The notes under the pieces: generated by a model
The model's database searches: none
What the model was told of the DNA's origin: nothing
What the model saw: only the letters and a program-made list of their open reading frames with translations
Program-made: the position numbers and the translations under genes
Shown: one piece after another, positions 1 through 9,264 of the stretch
Layout of the letters: each line of letters begins with the position of its first letter
How positions within the stretch are numbered: the first letter of the stretch is position 1
From: a virus
DNA: 30,163 bases
Strand: one strand, 5' to 3'
IMG/VR virus record: IMGVR_UViG_3300021964_000326
Location: 1 to 30,163 of that record

Positions 1-146
1 AGTTATTAGCAAGCCGGTTACACCATCAAGTGCCCAAGTTGCACCACAAACGTCACACGGTTCTCTAAACGTAGAGACTCAGGACGTAGACGGCTCCACT
101 ATCTTTGTGGATCGTAACGGTAAGTCGATTAGAGACTTTGTGTTCT
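1..146. repeat. Terminal overlap, left copy (circular closure)
   Basis: Bases 1-146 match 30018-30163 with one mismatch (G at 127, C at 30144), a silent serine codon change. The repeat lies inside one long reading frame, which continues unbroken when the ends are joined. This fits assembly of a circular or circularly permuted molecule better than a physical terminal repeat, because a packaging end inside a tail gene would be unusual. Confidence 0.95.
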
Positions 147-976
147 CGTTCAATGAAGACGCATACATCACACAGGATCTATCTGTGCTCGCCTCTCACT
201 TGATTACTCAGCCTATAGATATGGCTTTGCTGAGTGGTACACAGAGCGATGATGCGAATTGGGTGTTCTTCGTGAACAGCGACGGTAATGGCGTGATCCT
301 GAATACTCTCCGCGCTCAGGACATTACTGGGTTTACGCGATGGGAGAACACTGGCGACATCAAAGGCGTGTGTGTTGTAGACGAAGACTTGTATCTAATT
401 GCCGAGCGAACAATCAACAGCGCGACTGTTAAGTTCTTGGAGCGTTGGAACTTCGATCACAAGATGGATGCCTCCATCAAGATAGCCCCTACAGCCTCCC
501 AGACTGTCCTCACAGGCTTGGATTATTTGGAGGGGGAAACGGTACAGATAGTTGCGGACGGCGTTGTACTGCAAGATAGGGACGTCTCAGGTGGGTCTAT
601 AACCCTAGAGTCTAGCGAGACAGGATATACCAGCGTTGAGGTTGGTCTAAACTTCTCTATTGAGTTGAAGCCGATGCCATTGAATACGAATGTCGGCAGT
701 GGTCAGAACCAAATGCGCCTCAAGCGCGTGGTAAGAATTAACTCCCGTGTGTATCAGTCTTCTGGTGTGTACGTTAATGGTAACCCGGTGCCGATTAGAG
801 CATTCGGTGCTGCACCAGATACCCCATTGGATAACCCGCCAGACGTACTGACAGGGATTATTGACGATATATACGGTACAGATGGATGGACGAGAGAGGA
901 GGTGCCGGTGTTCACGGTTCCCGATCCAACTCCATTCCATATACAGATGATTGAATTTGAAGTGGAGAGCAGCTAA
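1..976 (+). CDS. Tail tubular protein B (nozzle), C-terminal part
   Basis: This is the 3' part of the gene that starts at 28513. The frame is open from base 2, and the ATG at 107 is internal, not a start. Joined across the circle, the protein is about 826 residues, close to the T7 gp12 class (about 790). In T7-type podoviruses this protein forms the hexameric nozzle below the tubular A ring and contacts the fibres. The piece here is mainly beta-rich, with no catalytic motif that I recognise. Its stop overlaps the next start as TAATG, so it is translationally coupled to the internal virion genes. Identity rests on the N-terminal motif seen at 28513 and on gene order. Confidence 0.88.
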   Translation, partial: VISKPVTPSSAQVAPQTSHGSLNVETQDVDGSTIFVDRNGKSIRDFVFSFNEDAYITQDLSVLASHLITQPIDMALLSGTQSDDANWVFFVNSDGNGVILNTLRAQDITGFTRWENTGDIKGVCVVDEDLYLIAERTINSATVKFLERWNFDHKMDASIKIAPTASQTVLTGLDYLEGETVQIVADGVVLQDRDVSGGSITLESSETGYTSVEVGLNFSIELKPMPLNTNVGSGQNQMRLKRVVRINSRVYQSSGVYVNGNPVPIRAFGAAPDTPLDNPPDVLTGIIDDIYGTDGWTREEVPVFTVPDPTPFHIQMIEFEVESS

Positions 977-1428
977 TGGACCCATTCACAGCGGCAGTAT
1001 TAGCGGTAGTAGCTGTATCAGGTGGCGTTTCTGCAAGAGGCCAGTATGTTTCCGGCAAGGTTCAGGAGCAGGAGCTAGAGCGCCAAGCTGAACAAGAGCG
1101 CATTGCCGCAGAGGGCCGTGAGCTACAGCGTCGTGAGGAATTAAACCGGGCACTGGCCGCAAGACAGATGGCTTTGGCTACTTCTGGTCTCGCTGGCGAA
1201 GGCACGCCTCAGAGTATTGCCCTTGGAGCGGCTGAAAAAATTGGCATGGGTGAGGGGCTAGAAACCTTGAGCAGTCAATTAAAGCAAGCGCAAATGCGTC
1301 GAGCCGGTAAAGAAGCGGCTAGAACAGGCAAGATACAGGCAGCGTCCACGTTGCTGTCCACGGCTACATCAGCGGCTATGTTGGGCGGTGGCGGTGGCGG
1401 TGGTGGTGATGCTGCTGGAGGCACTTAA
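976..1428 (+). CDS. Internal virion protein, T7 gp14-like
   Basis: A 150-residue protein. It has a short hydrophobic N-terminus (residues 3-20), a long charged helix rich in Glu, Arg and Gln (about 25-65), a central ATSGLAGEGTPQS segment (about 69-81) that I associate with gp14-like podovirus internal proteins, and a run of eight glycines near the C-terminus. T7 gp14 is 196 residues and is ejected into the host envelope at infection. Position directly after tubular B and before two large helical proteins matches the gp12-gp14-gp15-gp16 order. The start and stop overlap the neighbouring genes by one base each. The family call is from order and composition, so moderate. Confidence 0.7.
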   Translation: MDPFTAAVLAVVAVSGGVSARGQYVSGKVQEQELERQAEQERIAAEGRELQRREELNRALAARQMALATSGLAGEGTPQSIALGAAEKIGMGEGLETLSSQLKQAQMRRAGKEAARTGKIQAASTLLSTATSAAMLGGGGGGGGDAAGGT

Positions 1429-3038
1429 TGGCTAAAGAGATAACTTATTACGGTCAGCTACGCCCCACTGGAGTAGATAACTCTACTGCCAGAAGGTTTG
1501 AGGCGTTGGCTGGATTAGCCGATCAGGTGCGCAACACTGCTTTTGACTATGGCGCGAAGAGGGCGCAGGAGATTGGTGCTGCCGAAGGTCTGACCGCTGG
1601 GCAACAAGCTGCTGAAGTTGGAGAAGACCCAGAGCGTCGTAAGGGATTCCTGTCTACTCTATCTATTCAGGATCAAGCGTATAACGAAGCTATGGAGAAT
1701 GCGTTTCTAGCGTCCATGCAAGTGGATGTACAAAACGATATCTCTCGTATAGCGGCAGAGAATCCCACCGATTCAGCTAGTTTCTCGGTTCTATCACAGC
1801 AAGCAACTAATCCCATTCTGTCGTCTATAAGCGACGAAGCAATGAGGGCGAGGGCGGCACAGACGATAGACAGCATACAGTCTAGCGCGTTAAGACAGGT
1901 TGAGTCGGCGGAGATTGCTAAAGACAAGGCTGCGGCTGATGAGCGATTTTCAAACGTGGTCACTGTATCTGGTGATGCGTTAGTCACTGCCGCCAAAGAA
2001 GGCGATTTGATAGGTGTCACTACCCAGCAGCAGAACATCATTGACGGGCTGGCTGGTCGCTTACAGCTAGGGACTATCTCGCAGGTACAATATGACGAGG
2101 GCGTTAGGAGCGTGGGAATCCTTGCTCAAAACTCTGCATACCAAGGAACGCTACGCGATCAAATGAACGATGGCGATTGGTCTGGTGCGCTACGGTCTAT
2201 TGAGACCTTGGCCTCTAAGCCATTGAAGGGTTACCGCAATGAGGAGCAAGATGCACTGATTACACTTTTAAGAAGTGATGTCAGCGAGCGTTTGGCGCTT
2301 GATAACCAAGCAGATGCCGAAGATCAGCAGAACCTCGCTCTCTCTCAGGAAGCTACTTCTAGTGATTTGTTCCTTGGCATTCTAAACGGAACGGCAGGAA
2401 CGTCAGAAGTACAAAGAGCTACGGCTACCAGAGGTATATCTTTTAGCCAAGCTAGAGCTTTGCAGAGCACGATTAACACTAGGGGTCAGGGCGTTGACGA
2501 TATCCAGCTAATTATGGAGATCCAAGACAACATATCCACTAACCCACAAAAGGCGAGGGCGTTAATCATGGCTAACGCCGGCACTCGGTTGACTACATCT
2601 ACGGCTGAAAAGTTCTATGGTACTGCGTCGGCAAACCTGACGGGTGAAAGCCCATTAAGCACAGGCGAAGCCCAACGGTTCCGCGACTATCTCAAGCGAA
2701 TGACCGTGGTTACTGGCGCGTTTGCAGCCATTGATCCAGAGGCACAGTCCATGTGGGCTGACCTTGACGTTGTATATTCACAACGAGTGCTTGCCGGTGA
2801 GCGTCCATCTGAGGTTGCGTCTGAGTTGGTAGAGGCCAAGAACCTGTCGGGTACATCAAAAGACATAGATGCCCAGATAGACCAACTCAAAGCTAACTTC
2901 AAAGAAAGAAAGAACAAATCGAACGAGATGAGCGTAGACGAGTTCACTGCGTCTTATAATAGTTTACTTGCCGAGCAAGAGAAGCTGAGAGCGTATAATG
3001 ACTTCCGAAGCGATCTATCTCAGATCCTGAAGCGATAA
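1428..3038 (+). CDS. Internal virion protein, T7 gp15-like
   Basis: A 536-residue protein, almost wholly predicted helical, rich in Ala, Gln, Ser and charged residues. It has no signal peptide, membrane segment or enzyme motif. It opens with a TYYGQLRPTGVD-type segment followed by an ARRFEALAGLADQV helix, as in many podovirus internal core proteins that form the channel through the cell envelope with gp14 and gp16. T7 gp15 is 747 residues, so this is shorter. It is coupled to the upstream gene by a TAATG overlap. The following gene starts 9 bases after its stop. Function is inferred from position and composition. Confidence 0.65.
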   Translation: MAKEITYYGQLRPTGVDNSTARRFEALAGLADQVRNTAFDYGAKRAQEIGAAEGLTAGQQAAEVGEDPERRKGFLSTLSIQDQAYNEAMENAFLASMQVDVQNDISRIAAENPTDSASFSVLSQQATNPILSSISDEAMRARAAQTIDSIQSSALRQVESAEIAKDKAAADERFSNVVTVSGDALVTAAKEGDLIGVTTQQQNIIDGLAGRLQLGTISQVQYDEGVRSVGILAQNSAYQGTLRDQMNDGDWSGALRSIETLASKPLKGYRNEEQDALITLLRSDVSERLALDNQADAEDQQNLALSQEATSSDLFLGILNGTAGTSEVQRATATRGISFSQARALQSTINTRGQGVDDIQLIMEIQDNISTNPQKARALIMANAGTRLTTSTAEKFYGTASANLTGESPLSTGEAQRFRDYLKRMTVVTGAFAAIDPEAQSMWADLDVVYSQRVLAGERPSEVASELVEAKNLSGTSKDIDAQIDQLKANFKERKNKSNEMSVDEFTASYNSLLAEQEKLRAYNDFRSDLSQILKR

Positions 3039-3047
3039 GGATTCCAC

Positions 3048-6000
3048 ATGGCTAAAAGCCCATTCGTGACAGCACTAGAAGCGGCTACCGGCAAAGAAGC
3101 AAAGCCGAAGTTTGAGCCTGACCTGACTGCCATATCAGAGAGGTATGGCGTTGATCGAGGTCTTGTTGGCGGTATTGCTAAGACTTTGGCGGGTACGACT
3201 GTTGCTGCCGGTGGTATTACTGCAAGCGAAGAAGCAGAGGCTGGCATATTGACTGCTGCCCTCTCTCCTGTACTGCGTAAGAACCTTACCAAGATGGTTC
3301 AGGGCGAGGAGCTTACAAAGGCCGAGGAGAAGTCTGTTCGCAAGTACATCAGGCAAGTAGAAGAAACTGATGATGCTTTCGGTGCTCGTGAACGTATGCG
3401 TATGGCTGAGATGGAAACGCCAGACGTAGAAGTCATGAAGCGTCCGGGCATTGACCCACAACAAATGGTGGGGAGTGTGCTGGTTCCTGTTATGGGTGAT
3501 CCCAGTATTGCTGGCGCTACGATAAAAAGCGTGGAAGGTGTGCCGCTAGACAAAGATGTAACGCTACATGGTGGGCCTAATTACGCATTAGAAAGTATGT
3601 ACAGGCAGTCTCCGTCTGGATGGGAGTCTATGTACGGCGCTGCCGCCACTAAGCAAGAGCATTTCCTGCGAGCGCAGAAAGAAAACCCTGATGCAGATGT
3701 GCTAGGCGTTTACACGGCAATGGGGCCGGAGTCGATGCTGTTTAACACAATGACTTCAGAGATAGCCCTGCGACAGTTTCCTGCGCTAAAGATTCCCGCA
3801 AGAGACATTGAGGCATTTGACAAGAAAATCCGCGCCGTATACCCAGACTTTGCAGGTGTAGAGTCGCCGGATGCGATGGCTCAAGCCATAGGAACTATCC
3901 CGGTGACCAATGTTAAGGGCAAGCGGGAGACTGCTGGCAACTTCCGCAAGGGTTTAATCACCGAGATGCGTAAGAAGCTGTGGACTAACAAGGGCTTCCC
4001 TGTAATTGATGACATTGTCAGAGCGACAACAGAGCCTGCGCTACGCGACAGCGAGTTAGGCGCTAGCGGTTTCTCTATATTTAGGACTGAACCAGAAGCG
4101 GATCTTATTGCTCAATCAAGAACAGCTACCTATGACACCGGAATTCCCGGTCAGTATTACGGTGGCCTACAGAATAGTGTCCCTGCCGCGTTGATGTTCC
4201 CACGATTGTGGGCGCGTACAGGCGAGTCTGTCTCAAAGACTGGCGATCCTCTTAACTTTAGCCAGCAGGTAGGTCAATTACGCACCAAAACTCAGGATGG
4301 ATGGTACGAAGTCGCTGACCAACAATGGGCTGACACGATCAGTCAATACTTAGCCGACCAGTATGACAACATCAAGGTGCAACGAGTAGCCAAGGGTACG
4401 GTTGCTGCCGGTACTGTTATCGCATCACCGTTTAGTTTTGCCGATGACAACACCGAGCCTAGCTATCTAAACACTCGTCAAGAAGCGAACCTCACTCCCG
4501 CTCAACTAGCCTTACAAGAGCTTAATTCAGAGATGGAGAGAGAGGGTGCCAAAGAAACTGTTGTCCCTCAGACCGGGGATAACCTTGGCTTTATCTTTGA
4601 TCCCAAGCTGGGCCGTATGCGCCCTCGTACCGCACAGGACGAGAGCACACTAGCACAGGCTATCGCTGCCGATGTCGGTCGTGGAATCACAGAAATACCT
4701 GAACAATCACTGTATGGCGCTGTAGACGCTGTAGGAGAGGCTGTACAGGCTTTTGGTGGTGAAGGCGACTTCCAGTTCACGGAAGAAGAATACCAGCCAG
4801 AGACCACTACCGGCGCTCTAGCGCGTGGCATTAGCCAGTTCATGGTTGGGTTTATCCCTGCGGTTAAGGGATTAAAGTACGCGGGTATTACGAGCGGAAT
4901 CACTCGCTCACTAATCGCTGGTGCTGCTGCTGACGCTACGGTATTTGATCCCTACGCGGGGCGGCTGGCTGACTTAGCTAACCAGTACCCAGAGCTACAA
5001 GGGCCGCTCACTGATTACCTTGCTACCGATATTAATGATTCCGAAGCAGAAGCTAGATTCAAGAACGCGCTAGAAGGCTTGGCGCTGGGCGGAATGGTTG
5101 AGGGCTTTGTAAAAGCTGCCCGTATGATTAAGGGTCGCCAGACAATCAAGGGGCTTGCTGACGATACAGGCCAGAAGCCCAGTGAGTTGATCGACGAAAC
5201 GATTGATGATGCCAAGTTAGATGACGGTACTGGCGCTGAAAGCCGGGCTATGGTCGAGCTACGAACCAAGCAAGAAGAAGCGGAAGGTGAGTTCATCCCG
5301 TTCGAGGACTTGGCGGCACAAGAGAATGTCGGCTTTGTTCTTCCTGAGTTTAAGACTGGGCGGGGCGATGCCAAGCCGGAAGCTGCGGAGAATATCAATC
5401 TCAACAACCTAAATACTACTGAAGAAGTAGACGCACTAATCAACCGCGTAGCGGAAACCGATGCTCCTATTATCAATGAGGCAAGACGGCAGAAGGTTCT
5501 AAACGATGACTTGCCCAAACTAGCCGATGATCTAGGCATGACGGTTGATGACTTGCTGTCCAGACCGAAGGGCGCGGCGTTTAATGCGGAGCAGATTCTA
5601 GCCTCCCGTAAGATTTTGGTAGCGTCTGGTGAGAACCTAGTTCGCATGGCTAAGAAGGCCAATAGCGTTGATGGTACAGAGATGGATCTGGCTTTGATGC
5701 GTCGGGCTATGACTCAGCACCGGGCTATCCAAGCGCAAGTATCCGGCATGACTGCAGAAGCCGGTCGTGCGTTACAGCAGTTTCGGGTTGTTGCCGAGAG
5801 TTCACGCCTACAAGAGAAGGCTATTAAGGATATCCTAACCGCGAATGGCGGTGACGCATTGAATCGCAAGATGGCACAAATGCTGTCTGATCTGGACGAT
5901 CCCGCGAAGGTTGGTAAGTTCGTAAGCAAGGCATCTGACGCAACCACGTTGGACAAGCTATACGAAGTTTGGATTAACGGTCTGCTCTCCTCTCCCGCTA

Positions 6001-7727
6001 CTCATGTTGTGAACATTGTTTCCAACATTATGACAGCAGGATTCTCTGTATCAGAGCGCAAGGTAGCATCACTAATCGGTGGCGGTAGAAATATACCGAG
6101 GGGTGAGGCTGAAGCGCAGCTAGCTGGCATGATTGCTGGCGCGAGAGATGGTATGCGTCTTGGATGGAATGCACTCAAGACCGGCGAACCAACCGATCCA
6201 TTGCAGAAGATGGAAGTCGAAAACCATAGGGCAATCACTGGTGAGCAGCTAGGGTTGTCGGGTACGGCTGGTCGATTTGCTGATTACACGGGTGAGGTTG
6301 TACGAGTTCCCGGTAGGCTGCTTACTGCGGCTGATGAGTTCTTCAAGGCTGTTGGGTATCGCATGGAGCTAAATGCCCAAGCATATCGGCAGGTGTTTAA
6401 CGAGGGGTTAGATGGTGACGCGGCTGCGGCTCGGATTATGGAGATAATCGAGAATCCTCCCGAGAACATCAAGATGGCTGCTACCGATGCAGCTAGATAC
6501 CAGACGTTTACCAACCGACTGCCCGAAGCCAAAATGTCTTGGGTTGCAGAGATTGGGCAACTGGCTGAGAAGGCTAGACACGCTCCTGCATCTGGCCCAT
6601 ATGTACGGGTTATCGTGCCGTTTGTAAGAACGCCCACAAACATTATGAGCTATCTGCTGGAACGGACTCCTTTGGCCTACACATCGCAAGCGGTGAGAGA
6701 GGACATTGCCGCTGGTGGTGCGCGTAAGGACTTAGCACTGGGCAAGATTGTTACCGGCTCAATGGTCATGGCGGTAACTGCCGAGTTAGCGATGGCGGGG
6801 CAGATTACTGGCGCTGGGCCAACACATCCCAAGATGCGAAACATCTTGAGAGAGACAGGCTGGCAGCCATACTCAATTAAGGTGGGCGATACTTATTACG
6901 CCTACAACCGACTAGACCCCATCGGGGGGCTGTTAGGTTTGGCTGCGGACATGACCGAGATTATGGGTCAGACCACAGAGGCAGAAGCTAGTGAAGTGGC
7001 TTTGGCTGCGGTTCTATCTATCACCCAGAATATGGCAAGCAAGACATATCTGAGTGGGGTGTTCGATTTCGTTGAGGCATTCTTTGGTGCCAGCACAGAT
7101 CCAGAGGCCAGCAACTGGAAGCTGAATAATTGGCTCAACAGATTAGGCGGGTCAATGGTTCCATCCTTCGTTGCGGCTATAGAGCGACAGGTTAGCCCTG
7201 AGATCAGCGCAACCTACGACATGATAGACCGTATCAAGTCTAGGATTCCCGGCATGTCAGAAGGACTCCCACCCCGTAGAAATATCTTCGGGGAAGTCAT
7301 TGTGCCTTCTGGTGGATTAGGGCCAGACATCATCTCGCCCATCTACACTAATGAAGCCAAGGACAATCCTGTTGCTGACGAAATGGTACGGCAACAAGTG
7401 CCTATTGGAATGCCGAGACGCACAGTCAATGGTGTAGAATTAGATGCAGAGCAATACGATCAATACATCCTTTATTACGCGGGAGAGGGCTTAGGGAAAG
7501 GTATACCTAAGCTGAAGACCGCACTCGGTAATCTCGTAAAGTCTGCGGGTTATCGGACTGCGACTGACGGGCCTGATGGCGGCAAGAGTCTTTTGATTAG
7601 ATCCATTTTCGCCAACTACAGATCCGCTGCACAGAAGAAACTCTTTGAAGAGAATGCGGAATTGAACCAAGCAAGAATCAATGCTTTGGAAGAAAAGCAA
7701 AGAAAACTCACAGGTAGATCACTATGA
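3048..7727 (+). CDS. Large internal virion protein, T7 gp16-like
   Basis: At 1559 residues this is the longest gene in the genome. It occupies the gp16 position, just before the tail fibre gene. Visible landmarks: hydrophobic patches near residues 40-60 and 447-462, an LLSSPATHVVN motif near 975-990, a DPIGGLLGLAADM stretch near 1285-1300, and a C-terminal RRNIFGEVIVPSGGLGPD motif near 1410-1430. The SSPATH and FGE...GGLGPD motifs are typical of podovirus internal core and polyvalent ejected proteins. T7 gp16 (1318 residues) carries an N-terminal transglycosylase. I see no such catalytic motif here, and the N-terminal roughly 450 residues are unassigned. The protein is presumably ejected to form the DNA-entry channel. 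Its stop overlaps the next start (ATGA). Confidence 0.78.
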   Translation: MAKSPFVTALEAATGKEAKPKFEPDLTAISERYGVDRGLVGGIAKTLAGTTVAAGGITASEEAEAGILTAALSPVLRKNLTKMVQGEELTKAEEKSVRKYIRQVEETDDAFGARERMRMAEMETPDVEVMKRPGIDPQQMVGSVLVPVMGDPSIAGATIKSVEGVPLDKDVTLHGGPNYALESMYRQSPSGWESMYGAAATKQEHFLRAQKENPDADVLGVYTAMGPESMLFNTMTSEIALRQFPALKIPARDIEAFDKKIRAVYPDFAGVESPDAMAQAIGTIPVTNVKGKRETAGNFRKGLITEMRKKLWTNKGFPVIDDIVRATTEPALRDSELGASGFSIFRTEPEADLIAQSRTATYDTGIPGQYYGGLQNSVPAALMFPRLWARTGESVSKTGDPLNFSQQVGQLRTKTQDGWYEVADQQWADTISQYLADQYDNIKVQRVAKGTVAAGTVIASPFSFADDNTEPSYLNTRQEANLTPAQLALQELNSEMEREGAKETVVPQTGDNLGFIFDPKLGRMRPRTAQDESTLAQAIAADVGRGITEIPEQSLYGAVDAVGEAVQAFGGEGDFQFTEEEYQPETTTGALARGISQFMVGFIPAVKGLKYAGITSGITRSLIAGAAADATVFDPYAGRLADLANQYPELQGPLTDYLATDINDSEAEARFKNALEGLALGGMVEGFVKAARMIKGRQTIKGLADDTGQKPSELIDETIDDAKLDDGTGAESRAMVELRTKQEEAEGEFIPFEDLAAQENVGFVLPEFKTGRGDAKPEAAENINLNNLNTTEEVDALINRVAETDAPIINEARRQKVLNDDLPKLADDLGMTVDDLLSRPKGAAFNAEQILASRKILVASGENLVRMAKKANSVDGTEMDLALMRRAMTQHRAIQAQVSGMTAEAGRALQQFRVVAESSRLQEKAIKDILTANGGDALNRKMAQMLSDLDDPAKVGKFVSKASDATTLDKLYEVWINGLLSSPATHVVNIVSNIMTAGFSVSERKVASLIGGGRNIPRGEAEAQLAGMIAGARDGMRLGWNALKTGEPTDPLQKMEVENHRAITGEQLGLSGTAGRFADYTGEVVRVPGRLLTAADEFFKAVGYRMELNAQAYRQVFNEGLDGDAAAARIMEIIENPPENIKMAATDAARYQTFTNRLPEAKMSWVAEIGQLAEKARHAPASGPYVRVIVPFVRTPTNIMSYLLERTPLAYTSQAVREDIAAGGARKDLALGKIVTGSMVMAVTAELAMAGQITGAGPTHPKMRNILRETGWQPYSIKVGDTYYAYNRLDPIGGLLGLAADMTEIMGQTTEAEASEVALAAVLSITQNMASKTYLSGVFDFVEAFFGASTDPEASNWKLNNWLNRLGGSMVPSFVAAIERQVSPEISATYDMIDRIKSRIPGMSEGLPPRRNIFGEVIVPSGGLGPDIISPIYTNEAKDNPVADEMVRQQVPIGMPRRTVNGVELDAEQYDQYILYYAGEGLGKGIPKLKTALGNLVKSAGYRTATDGPDGGKSLLIRSIFANYRSAAQKKLFEENAELNQARINALEEKQRKLTGRSL

Positions 7728-8674
7728 CGGTAACGAATACGACTGCTCGTAACCAATACACTGCTACAGCAGGGCAGACTGTTTTTGCGTACACGTTCGA
7801 GGTGTATAACAAGAATGACTTGGCTGTATTACAGAACGGGACAGCCTTATCAGAGGGTAGTAACTACTCGGTGTCGGGTGTGGGGAGTGATACAGGCGGA
7901 AACATCACGCTGACTGTTGGCGCTACTGCCGGTGACATCATTACTATCTATCGGGACATGGCACTAGAGCGTCTAACCGACTACCAGAATAGTGGTGACT
8001 TCCTAGCTGCCGAGGTTAACGAGGACTTTGATAGACTCTGGTTGGCTGCTCAACAGGCTGCGACAGATAACGATAGAGCGATTGTTAAGCCAGTTACCGA
8101 TCTTGATTCTATTAGCATGTTGTTGCCATCTGCCTCTCTACGCGCCAATAACTTTTTAACTTTTGACTCTACCGGGGCTGTCAATGTAACTAAGGCAGGT
8201 GATCCTAGTTCACCTTCTACAATTGTAAGGGAAAGGTTTACGGGCAACGGTTCAACAACTGTATTTACATTAGCATCTGCGCCCGGAGGATCTGGTCAGT
8301 CGGTGCAAGTATTCATTGACGGGGTATACCAGCAAAGCGATACCTTCAGCGTTTCGGGAACATCTCTGACATTTACCGAAGCCCCGCCATTAAATTCATC
8401 AATCGAGGTGGTGTCTTTCAAGGTTACAAGTATTGGCGCGACTACCGCAAACCTGGTCGCGTACACCCCATCTTCGGGGTCGGATACCGATGTTCAGACT
8501 CAACTTAGAGAAATTGCCTCTACTGCAAAGACAAACATTCTTCAGTTAACAGATGGCGTTACCGCTCCCTCTACGGTTTCTGGTAATGCGAGCATTTATA
8601 TTGATTCTTCTGACGGCGACCTGAAAATTAAATTTGGTGACGGCACAGTTAAAACCATCTCAACTGACACATAG
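7724..8674 (+). CDS. Tail fibre protein with T7 gp17-like N-terminal anchor
   Basis: A 316-residue protein. Residues about 5-110 show the podovirus fibre anchor pattern: an aromatic-rich FAYTFEVYNKNDLAVLQNG strand, a GDIITIYRD strand, then SGDFLAAEVNEDFDRLWLAAQQ, which leads to the trimeric shaft. The anchor attaches the fibre to the tail. Residues about 165-225 repeat a similar beta module (FTGNGSTTVFTL, FIDGVYQQ). The C-terminus has a GNASIYIDSSDGDLKIKFGDG strand pattern common in phage fibres. At 316 residues it is much shorter than T7 gp17 (553), so host recognition is probably passed to the two downstream proteins. It overlaps the upstream stop by 4 bases. Confidence 0.85.
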   Translation: MTVTNTTARNQYTATAGQTVFAYTFEVYNKNDLAVLQNGTALSEGSNYSVSGVGSDTGGNITLTVGATAGDIITIYRDMALERLTDYQNSGDFLAAEVNEDFDRLWLAAQQAATDNDRAIVKPVTDLDSISMLLPSASLRANNFLTFDSTGAVNVTKAGDPSSPSTIVRERFTGNGSTTVFTLASAPGGSGQSVQVFIDGVYQQSDTFSVSGTSLTFTEAPPLNSSIEVVSFKVTSIGATTANLVAYTPSSGSDTDVQTQLREIASTAKTNILQLTDGVTAPSTVSGNASIYIDSSDGDLKIKFGDGTVKTISTDT

Positions 8675-8682
8675 GGCAGATT

Positions 8683-9255
8683 ATGACTATTAAAAAGCTA
8701 GGCGGTATATTTGGCCGCAACCCAACATTTAACGAAGTAACTATTGACGGCCCTATAACGGCTAATGGCAACATTGTCATGGCTAACGGGAAAGGCATTG
8801 ATTTCTCTGCCACCTCCGGCACTGGCACCTCTGAGCTATTCGATGATTACGAGGAGGGGACTTACACCGTATCTTTGCACGATAGTTCTTCTGGTGGTAA
8901 CGCATCTTCAACAACAACTACAGGATACTACACTAAGGTTGGTCGTGTCGTTACTTGTAGCTTTGCTTCTTTAGCCAACATCAGCACTGCTGGTATGACT
9001 TCAACAAGTGTTCTTTATATGTCTCTGCCATTTAGTGCAGCACAAAGTGCCTCTGGTTCAATGGCGATCTCTGTTGTGAGTGCAAGACAGGCGTCAGGTC
9101 AAGGGTATGTTGTTCCTGTCGTTGTATCAGGAAACAGCCGAGCAAGGTTCTTTGGCTGTCAATCTGATAATGCAAACGCAAGTATTCGTCCCGCAGAACT
9201 AACATCAGGCACAAGTGATTTTGAAGACTTCACTATGACCTATATCGCATCGTAG
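8683..9255 (+). CDS. Tail fibre/receptor-binding accessory protein
   Basis: A 190-residue protein. Near residue 55 it has the FDDYEEGTYTV motif and a YYTKVGRVVTCSF motif near 82-95. Both are characteristic of C-terminal beta domains in many phage fibre proteins. The first 45 residues (FNEVTIDGPITANGNIVMANGKGIDF split over turns) look like a short triple beta-helix shaft. It probably forms a fibre tip or branching subunit with the 7724 product. It starts 8 bases after the fibre gene. The exact role (tip, adaptor or decoration) is not shown by sequence. Confidence 0.72.
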   Translation: MTIKKLGGIFGRNPTFNEVTIDGPITANGNIVMANGKGIDFSATSGTGTSELFDDYEEGTYTVSLHDSSSGGNASSTTTTGYYTKVGRVVTCSFASLANISTAGMTSTSVLYMSLPFSAAQSASGSMAISVVSARQASGQGYVVPVVVSGNSRARFFGCQSDNANASIRPAELTSGTSDFEDFTMTYIAS

Positions 9256-9264
9256 GAGTAGCAG

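Noticed and set aside
1-146. Physical direct terminal repeats like those of T7
   Set aside because: The repeat is in the middle of a tail gene and its copies differ at one base, which fits assembly overlap with strain variation better.
5015-5662. 215-residue minus-strand frame inside the gp16-like gene
   Set aside because: Ser/Ala-rich shadow of the sense codons, with no ribosome site or known motif; the plus-strand gene is clearly real.
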